64,000 nucleotides of DNA, taken from Nocardioides bizhenqiangii (lineage in GTDB: Bacteria > Actinomycetota > Actinomycetes > Propionibacteriales > Nocardioidaceae). The position numbers were made by a program, and so were the translations under genes. Each line of letters starts with the position of its first letter. The stretch's first letter is position 1. The notes beneath the pieces were generated by a model, which saw only the letters and a program-made list of their open reading frames with translations, was not told the origin of the DNA and did no database searches. The DNA lies in assembly GCF_034661235.1 (NCBI RefSeq), contig NZ_CP141059.1:2913501-2977500 (forward strand), read 5' to 3'. Positions 58,786-64,000 of this stretch are shown in pieces.

Positions 58786-60191
58786 GGAAGCGCCGGCTGG
58801 CAGCTCTCCTGACCGGCGCGGTCGTGACCACGCTGGGGCTGGTCGGTGCCGGCCGGCCGACCATCTGGTACGACGAGGCGGTCACGCTGAGTCTCCTGCA
58901 GCGCCCGTTCGGGGAGCTCTGGGGCGTGCTCCGCGAGATCGATGCCGTGCATGCCTTCTACTACGTGGTGCTGCGCGGCTGGAGCGCGGTCCTGGGCGAC
59001 TCGATCGGGTCGGTCCGGGCGTTCAGCGCACTCGGCGTCGGCGTGACCGCGGCCCTGGTCGTGCTCCTCGTCGCACGTCACCAGCGGCTCCGGACCGCCG
59101 TGGCGAGCGGGCTGTTCACCGGAGTCGCGCCGGGGTTGGCCTGGGCCGCGCTCGACGGGCGCAGCTACGCCTGGTCGGCCGCGTTCGCCGTGCTCGCCAC
59201 CCTGGCCCTGGACTCGGCCTGCCGCCACCGCCGGCGGAGGGACTGGCTCCTGTACGGCCTGGTCTGCGTGCTGGCGTGCTGGTGGCACCTCTACCTCGTG
59301 ATCCTCGTCGCCGCGCACGGCATCGCCGTCATGGTCGGGTTCCCCAAGGGCCGGCTGTCGTGGACCCTCACCGCGGCCGTGACGGCCGTCGGCGCCCTCC
59401 CTCTCGCGGTGATCGGCTGGCGTCAGCGGGACCAGGTCTCCTGGTTGGCCGACACCAACTACACCTGGCACCGGATGCTCCTCAACCAGCTCGCCAGCGG
59501 GCCGGCGAGCGACCTGCGCACGCTCCGCATGCTGGTCGTGGGTGCGCTGCTGGCGCTCGGCGCGTACGGCGTCGTCCACCTGTGGCGCAAGGGCCGCCGT
59601 TGGCTCCCGGCGGTGCTCGCTCTCTGGAGCGGCCTCCCCACCGTCGTGGCCATGATCAGCACCTTCGTCGGCGGGGGGATGCACCCGCGCTACGTCGCGT
59701 TCGCGGTGCCGGCGTTCGCGATCGCCGCGGCGATCGGGGTGCTCGCGCTGCCGAAGTGGACTCCTGCCGTCGCCGGGGTCGCGATGCTCGTCGCCATCAG
59801 CCCCCTCGTCGTCGAGCAGCGCGCACCGAGCGCCAAGCCGGACGATCTGCGCCGGATCGCCGCGACGGCCGGCGACGAGGATGCGGAGGCGGTCTACTTC
59901 ACCGTCTCCAAGGCCCGCAGCATCCAGTCGGCCTATCCCGAGCACTTCGACGGCCTCGTGGACGTGTCGGCGCCGGTCGACGCGACGCCGGATCCGTTCT
60001 TCGCCGGCATCCGCGACCCCGAGACGATCAAGGGCGTCGACGTGGACGGACTGCGGGTGCTCGTCTACGGCACGCGTGCGGCCCGCGGCGCCGAGCGGCT
60101 GCGGCAGCTGGGCTGCCGCTCCGAGCCGGTGACCGGCGACCGCCACTTCGCGGTCACGCTCTACACGTGTCCGAGCCTGACCGACCCCTGA
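58782..60191 (+). CDS. GT39-like membrane glycosyltransferase or related protein
   Basis: 469 residues if started at CTG 58782, which overlaps the AI-2E stop as CTGA. The GTG at 58824 would cut the first TM helix. No ATG or GTG occurs close upstream in frame. The protein has ~9-10 TM helices, and the N-terminal loop contains IWYDEAVTL, the acidic motif of GT39/ArnT-type polyprenyl-phosphate mannosyl/arabinosyl transferases. The C-terminal ~110 residues are soluble and extracytoplasmic. The sugar substrate is unknown. Confidence 0.75.
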   Translation: MRKRRLAALLTGAVVTTLGLVGAGRPTIWYDEAVTLSLLQRPFGELWGVLREIDAVHAFYYVVLRGWSAVLGDSIGSVRAFSALGVGVTAALVVLLVARHQRLRTAVASGLFTGVAPGLAWAALDGRSYAWSAAFAVLATLALDSACRHRRRRDWLLYGLVCVLACWWHLYLVILVAAHGIAVMVGFPKGRLSWTLTAAVTAVGALPLAVIGWRQRDQVSWLADTNYTWHRMLLNQLASGPASDLRTLRMLVVGALLALGAYGVVHLWRKGRRWLPAVLALWSGLPTVVAMISTFVGGGMHPRYVAFAVPAFAIAAAIGVLALPKWTPAVAGVAMLVAISPLVVEQRAPSAKPDDLRRIAATAGDEDAEAVYFTVSKARSIQSAYPEHFDGLVDVSAPVDATPDPFFAGIRDPETIKGVDVDGLRVLVYGTRAARGAERLRQLGCRSEPVTGDRHFAVTLYTCPSLTDP

Positions 60192-60199
60192 CCGCGCCC

Positions 60200-60928
60200 T
60201 CAGACCGGGCGGTAGACGCGATTCAGGTGCATTCTCTGCGCGAGCTCGTAGCCGATCGACAGCACGTTGTCGGCGAACCAGTCCTCGTCGAGGAAGGCGT
60301 GGCTCGGCTGCTGCTCGAGGACCAGGATCGGTCGACAACGCCGGATGGTCGCGAACGCACCGGTCAGTGCCTCGCGCTCGTATCCCTCGACGTCGAGCTG
60401 CAGGATCCCGACCGTCCGGTCCGCCGGGACGACGTCGTCGATCGCGACCACGTCGACCGACTCGGCGGTGGCTCCGGGGAGGACCTCCGACACGATGCGC
60501 GACGTACCCCCGAGCGCGCGGCCGCGAGCGTTGGTGGTCTGGACGAACGACGTCGACGACGTCGCCCCCAGACCGGCGTGCCGCAGCTCGACGTTGGCGA
60601 TGCGGTTGAGCAGCATCGTGATCTCCGCGCAGCGATGGCTCTCGCTGTTCGGCTCGAACGCCCACACCTTGGCGTCGGGGCTGATCGCGGCGGACAGTGC
60701 CGGGAGGAAGTCGCCGAAGTAGGTGCCGGCGTGCACGATGTCGTGGTCGCCGCAGTGGGCGGTCATGAAGGCGATCGTGTCCTTCTCGTAGACCTGACCC
60801 CGCAGCACCGCCTGGGCCGCCGGTCGCTGCGCGGACGACGCCGGCACGCAATAGGTGCCGTATCGGTTGGCAGTGATCTTGCACTCGAGCACCGCGGGGG
60901 TCTCGCTGCCGACGGCAGGATCCTTCAT
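60200..60928 (-). CDS. FkbM-family SAM-dependent methyltransferase
   Basis: 242 residues from the ATG at 60926-60928. The Rossmann SAM motif DIVHAGTYFGDFLPAL (VxGAxxGxF type) is followed by KVWAFEPNSESHRCAE, VGILQLDVEGYEREAL and a C-terminal region with conserved His/Trp residues. The family O-methylates sugars and polyketides or peptides. The gene is convergent with the GT39-like gene (eight-base gap), so a role in glycan decoration is possible but unproven. Confidence 0.85.
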   Translation of the reverse strand: MKDPAVGSETPAVLECKITANRYGTYCVPASSAQRPAAQAVLRGQVYEKDTIAFMTAHCGDHDIVHAGTYFGDFLPALSAAISPDAKVWAFEPNSESHRCAEITMLLNRIANVELRHAGLGATSSTSFVQTTNARGRALGGTSRIVSEVLPGATAESVDVVAIDDVVPADRTVGILQLDVEGYEREALTGAFATIRRCRPILVLEQQPSHAFLDEDWFADNVLSIGYELAQRMHLNRVYRPV

Positions 60929-61029
60929 CGAGAGAGGCACCTCAGGGAATGGTGGGCGGACGGGCAGGCGACGCCGACGATAGCGCGGCCGTCCGGAGCG
61001 CCGACAACTCCACCATCCCCCGCCGTCAC

Positions 61030-62151
61030 TCAGCCCTGGGGCCCGATGAACGAGTCGATCATCGCGCCCTTGCCGCCGGTCGGGCCGTGGACGACCGCGG
61101 GGATCCCGTTGCGCGCCCACGGCGCGACCGACTCCGGCGTCAGCTCCCGCGGCGGCCCGTCGTCCAGCCGGATCGAGCCGCCGCACTCCATGCGGTAGAC
61201 CGCAGTGCGATCGAGGACGTCGTTGGGGAACTCGTCGTTGTAGGTGGCGTGGAGGAGGACGAACTCGGTCGGGCCGTCGACGGGATCGCAGGATCGAGAC
61301 ACTCCTGGTGCCCGTTCGGCGGCCGCGAACGCGACCTCGGCAGCGGCCGGCTCGAGCTCCACCGCGTAGGACAGCTGGTAGCCGGAGCCGGTGCGGCGGT
61401 ACGCACAGACCTTGGCGCGGATGAGGCCGCCACGACGGTCACTCGCAGCGCCTACGCGGGGTTCCGGGATCGCCCCGACCTCCGATGCGCACCGCTGCCC
61501 GGGCCCGACCGACGCCAGGATCTGCTCCCGCAGCGCCGGGTCGTCGGTGCCGACGGTGACGGTGGTGCCCTCCGCCGCGATCGTCTCCTGCACGTAGCCG
61601 TTGCCGTAGTCATAGGTCCCGGGTTCGACTCCCGCGCCCAACCAGACGTACGGCGCCTGCGGCTCCCACGCCCGGGGGACGGACGCACAGACGTCGGTCC
61701 CGGCGATCGGCCTGCCGACCCAGCCCCGCTCGTGGTCGCCTCCGCCCCCGATCTCCTGGCCGTCGGGTGAGACCGCGGCGATCGGGTAGCACGCCGTGCC
61801 CGACGCGTCCGGGGCCCCGCCGTACCCCCAGTCGGGCGGTACGTCGACGGAGACGCCGGCCCAGAACTCGGTCCGCCACGACATCAGGTCGGCCGGACGC
61901 GGACCGGACGCGGTCGGTGTGCTCCCGGGCGGAGGCTCGTCCGCGCCGTCGTCACCACCGGCGGTCGCGACCGCGATGCCGCCGACCACCAGCACCACAG
62001 CGGCAGCGGCGGCCCCGACGCTCCAGCGGGCTCGCCGGCGGCGGCCGACCTCGGCTCGCGCCCGGTCCACGACCGGGGCGGTCACGTCGGCGTCCATCGC
62101 CTTGGCCTCGAGCCCCGCCCGCATCCTCCGCTCGACCTCACGATCGTCCAT
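61030..62151 (-). CDS. membrane-anchored protein paired with an ECF sigma factor (anti-sigma-like)
   Basis: 373 residues from the ATG at 62149-62151, which is preceded by AGGAGGA. The first ~45 residues are cytoplasmic and helical, a TM follows (GAAAAAVVLVVGGIAVATAG), and the outer ~300 residues are Pro/Gly-rich with several Cys. Its position after a SigE-like ECF gene suggests an anti-sigma factor, but no zinc-binding ASD motif (HxxxCxxC) is present. The outer domain has no recognised family. Confidence 0.7.
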   Translation of the reverse strand: MDDREVERRMRAGLEAKAMDADVTAPVVDRARAEVGRRRRARWSVGAAAAAVVLVVGGIAVATAGGDDGADEPPPGSTPTASGPRPADLMSWRTEFWAGVSVDVPPDWGYGGAPDASGTACYPIAAVSPDGQEIGGGGDHERGWVGRPIAGTDVCASVPRAWEPQAPYVWLGAGVEPGTYDYGNGYVQETIAAEGTTVTVGTDDPALREQILASVGPGQRCASEVGAIPEPRVGAASDRRGGLIRAKVCAYRRTGSGYQLSYAVELEPAAAEVAFAAAERAPGVSRSCDPVDGPTEFVLLHATYNDEFPNDVLDRTAVYRMECGGSIRLDDGPPRELTPESVAPWARNGIPAVVHGPTGGKGAMIDSFIGPQG

Positions 62152-62669
62152 CACTCGTCCTCCTCAGCACCCAGCTCGCGACGCAGCGCCGCGAGCGCAC
62201 GGTGGACGTGGGAGCGCACGGTGGGCGCGGCGACGCCGAGGATCGTCGCGATCTCGTCGTACTCGAGGTCCTCGTAGAACCGCAGCACCACAGCAGCGCG
62301 CTGCTGCGGCGGCAACGCCACGCAGACCCGCCACACGGCGTCGTGCTCGACGACGACCTGGGCCGGGTCGGCGTTCGTCGCGTCCCGGACCTCGGCGACG
62401 GGCAGCTCCCGGCGCCCGCTCCGCCGCCACGCCGAGATGTGCGCGTTGACGACCATCCGCCGCACGTAGGCGTCCGGGTCGCCACGCCGGCTGACGGTCG
62501 ACCACTTCTCGCACGCACTGGCCAGCGCCGACTGCACGGCGTCCTCGGCCGCCTGCTGCGACCCGGTGACCAGGAAGGCGAACCGGAGCAGCCCAGCGAC
62601 CCGCACCTCGACCCACGAGTCGAAGCCGGCCTCGGCGGCGGTCCCGCGGTCGGTCACCCCTACATCCAC
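62151..62669 (-). CDS. RNA polymerase sigma factor, SigE-like ECF family
   Basis: 172 residues with a GTG start. Region 2 (LLRFAFLVTGSQQAAEDAVQSAL) and region 4 (LPPQQRAAVVLRFYEDLEYDEIATILGVAAPTVRSHVHRAL) are complete, the typical actinobacterial SigE-like layout. The stop overlaps the start of the membrane partner (TGATG). The pair probably acts in an envelope or stress response. Confidence 0.9.
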   Translation of the reverse strand: MDVGVTDRGTAAEAGFDSWVEVRVAGLLRFAFLVTGSQQAAEDAVQSALASACEKWSTVSRRGDPDAYVRRMVVNAHISAWRRSGRRELPVAEVRDATNADPAQVVVEHDAVWRVCVALPPQQRAAVVLRFYEDLEYDEIATILGVAAPTVRSHVHRALAALRRELGAEEDE

Positions 62670-62684
62670 GCACGACTCACGCCG

Positions 62685-63650
62685 TCAGGCAGGGATCTGT
62701 TGCACCCCGACCGCGGTTTTCTCGCCGAGCTTGACCCCGACCACGCCGGCCAGGACCAGCAGGCCGCCGACCAGCTGCAACAGACCCGGCAGCTCGCCGA
62801 GGAGCAGCCAGGCCCACAGCACGCCGGCCACGACCTCCGACAGTGCCACGAACGACGCCAGCCGCGAGCCGAGCATCCGGGCGGCGGCGATCCCGGCCAC
62901 GTACGACAGCGCGGCCGTCACCAGGCCGAGCAGCAGCAACGGGACCCACCAGGCCACCTCGACGTCGGCGTACGTCACCGCAGCGCGCTCGGCCCGCATG
63001 GGCAACACACCGACGAGGCCCAGCACGGCGAGCGCCACACCTCCGACAACGAGTCCGCCCGCCGCGAGGGTCAGCGGCGGCAGACCGGTGCTGTCGTCGG
63101 CCGAGATCACGAAGTACGTCGCGGCGCCGACCATCGCCGCCAGTGCCCAGGCGACACCGCCGGCGTGGAGGCCGAAGCCGGCGAACACGTCGAGGACGAA
63201 CAGCAGACCGAGCCCCGCCACCGCGGCGCCGGCGATCGTCAGCCGGCCCGGACGCTGGCCGTGGCGGGCCCACATCCAGAGCACGACCGCCGCAGGCGCG
63301 GTGTACTCGATGAGCAGGGCCGGGCCCACCTCGAGGTGCTGGACGGCGGAGAAGTAGCAGAACTGCGCACCGGCGACGGCCAGCAGGCCGTACACCAGGA
63401 CCAGCGGGAGGTTGCGCCGCAGCAAGTCCCAGCGGCCGCGGAGCGCGGCCAGGCCGAACGGGAGCACGATGATCGCGGCCGAGCCGATCCGGACCAGCAC
63501 CACCGCGCCGGCGCTCCACCCGGCGTCGAGCATCGGGGACGCCAGCGCCCCGGACAGCGCGAACGAGACCGCAGACAACAGCGCGACGATGATCCCGGTC
63601 GCAGCCCGGGGCGGGGTCGCCACCGGTGCGTCATGAGTCATCGTCGTCAT
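62685..63650 (-). CDS. EamA-family (DMT) transporter
   Basis: 321 residues with ~10 TM helices in two EamA repeats (e.g. IIVALLSAVSFALSGALASPML and VALSEVVAGVLWAWLLLGELPGLLQLVGG). These are drug/metabolite exporters of unknown substrate. The ATG at 63648-63650 is chosen because a TTGACA/TAGTGT promoter places the transcript start only a few bases away. It is divergent from the CGNR regulator, its likely controller. Confidence 0.88.
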   Translation of the reverse strand: MTTMTHDAPVATPPRAATGIIVALLSAVSFALSGALASPMLDAGWSAGAVVLVRIGSAAIIVLPFGLAALRGRWDLLRRNLPLVLVYGLLAVAGAQFCYFSAVQHLEVGPALLIEYTAPAAVVLWMWARHGQRPGRLTIAGAAVAGLGLLFVLDVFAGFGLHAGGVAWALAAMVGAATYFVISADDSTGLPPLTLAAGGLVVGGVALAVLGLVGVLPMRAERAAVTYADVEVAWWVPLLLLGLVTAALSYVAGIAAARMLGSRLASFVALSEVVAGVLWAWLLLGELPGLLQLVGGLLVLAGVVGVKLGEKTAVGVQQIPA

Positions 63651-63662
63651 GACACATGACAC
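63648..63662. promoter_or_regulatory. tandem CATGACAC direct repeats at the eamA start
   Basis: Two head-to-tail copies of CATGACAC (63648-63655, 63655-63662) cover the eamA start and overlap its -10 box. A third copy (63701-63708) lies in the first codons of the CGNR gene. The overlap suggests an operator, although the third copy also encodes the conserved HDT of the CGNR N-terminus and may be coincidental. Confidence 0.5.
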
Positions 63663-63687
63663 TACGACGCGTGCGGTAACCTGTCAA
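63659..63687 (-). promoter_or_regulatory. eamA promoter
   Basis: Minus-strand -35 TTGACA (63682-63687) and -10 TAGTGT (63659-63664) with a 17-base spacer. The transcript start would fall near 63652, giving a nearly leaderless mRNA for the ATG at 63650. Confidence 0.65.
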
Positions 63688-63688
63688 C

Positions 63689-64000
63689 GTGGTTTTTGCT
63701 CATGACACGGCGATGGCGCTGCAGGCGGCCGTGACCCTGGTCAACTCCGCTCTCGAGCCGGTCACGCTGAGCAGCCCCGAGGAGCTCGACGAGTTCCTCT
63801 CCGACTTCGGCTACACCGGCCGCCACGACGGCGACCAGGCCGAGGTCGACGCCGTACGCGCGACGCTCCCGCGCCTGCGCGAGCTGATGACGAGCGACCG
63901 GGACCACGCCGCCGCCCTCGTCAACGAGATGCTGTTCGAGGCCAAGGCGCTCCCCCAGCTCTCCCGGCACGACGGCTTCGACTGGCACCTCCACGCCGTC
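63689..64000 (+). CDS. CGNR zinc-finger regulator, N-terminal part (cut by window end)
   Basis: 104 codons are visible from a GTG at 63689 and run off the window. The sequence begins VVFAHDTAMALQAAVTLVNS and includes LPQLSRHDGFDWHLH. This is the ABATE domain of CGNR-type regulators. The zinc-finger C-terminus (CxxCxxxFxDxxxxxxRxYCxxxCGNR) would lie beyond position 64000. It is divergent from the EamA transporter and is its likely regulator. Confidence 0.8.
   Translation, partial: MVFAHDTAMALQAAVTLVNSALEPVTLSSPEELDEFLSDFGYTGRHDGDQAEVDAVRATLPRLRELMTSDRDHAAALVNEMLFEAKALPQLSRHDGFDWHLHAV

Noticed and set aside
61600..61650. GGGTTCGACTCCCG followed by CCAACCA looks like a tRNA T-arm and 3' end.
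   Set aside because: No matching 5' acceptor or D-arm 70-80 bases upstream, and the sequence lies inside a well-supported minus-strand coding region.

Overview
The window is chromosomal DNA of a very GC-rich actinobacterium. Two things point there: the strong GC bias at third codon positions with frequent GTG starts, and Gram-positive actinobacterial families such as a DUF4439 ferritin-like protein, a DUF4081 GNAT protein, a SigE-like ECF factor, a CGNR regulator and DivIVA-like coiled coils. Gene order and protein style resemble Nocardioides or a close relative in the Propionibacteriales. That placement is inferred from memory of these families and was not tested by a search. About 62 protein genes are supported. 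No tRNA, rRNA, CRISPR array, insertion sequence or prophage was seen. No gene-free stretch exceeds 300 bases. The longest gaps are about 200-280 bases: 2821-3035, 12136-12375, 33268-33507, 34437-34716 and 39204-39429.

Layout. 1-5100 is accessory: a 2H phosphoesterase, a DUF6895-like protein with a small upstream partner, a coiled-coil protein, a TPR-type LuxR regulator and a conserved 99-residue protein. 5200-12650 holds an exported thermolysin-like protease, dapB, a methyltransferase, an M16 protease, pnp and rpsO. 12770-20015 holds a nucleoside hydrolase, an MMPL exporter divergent from a two-component system, and a molybdopterin oxidoreductase. 20037-21770 is a less GC-rich three-gene island of unknown function. 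21939-33267 is the classic translation cluster rimP-nusA-ylxR-infB-rbfA-truB-ribF on the minus strand. It is interrupted by a GH16/phosphatase-like pair on the opposite strand (30559-31686) and by a serine hydrolase/PadR module (23933-25763).

33508-45640 carries a Tat-lipoprotein/ferritin-like pair, an M43 protease, proS with a HAD gene, the DUF4081 GNAT gene, and the MEP isoprenoid genes dxr and ispG flanking a RseP/Rip1-type site-2 protease. A second GH16 enzyme and a TetR/homocysteine methyltransferase pair sit among them. 45682-53469 holds a polysaccharide deacetylase and a CoA-metabolism block: thiolase, MeaB, methylmalonyl-CoA epimerase and a crotonyl-CoA carboxylase/reductase-like protein. 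This block suggests assimilation through ethylmalonyl- and methylmalonyl-CoA, and a pxpABC 5-oxoprolinase operon lies inside it. 53535-60191 encodes an MMPL transporter carrying a C-terminal pseudokinase-like domain, then a tightly coupled run of DivIVA-like protein, AI-2E family permease and GT39-like membrane protein. The window ends with a FkbM methyltransferase, a SigE-like sigma factor with a membrane partner, and an EamA exporter divergent from a CGNR regulator cut by the window edge.

The items most worth a second look are the MMPL-pseudokinase fusion, the NNCYxYA-protein/lipoprotein island, a palindromic repeat found at two convergent gene ends, a 66-base structured element at 34488-34553, and the paired TetR operators at 40974-41020.
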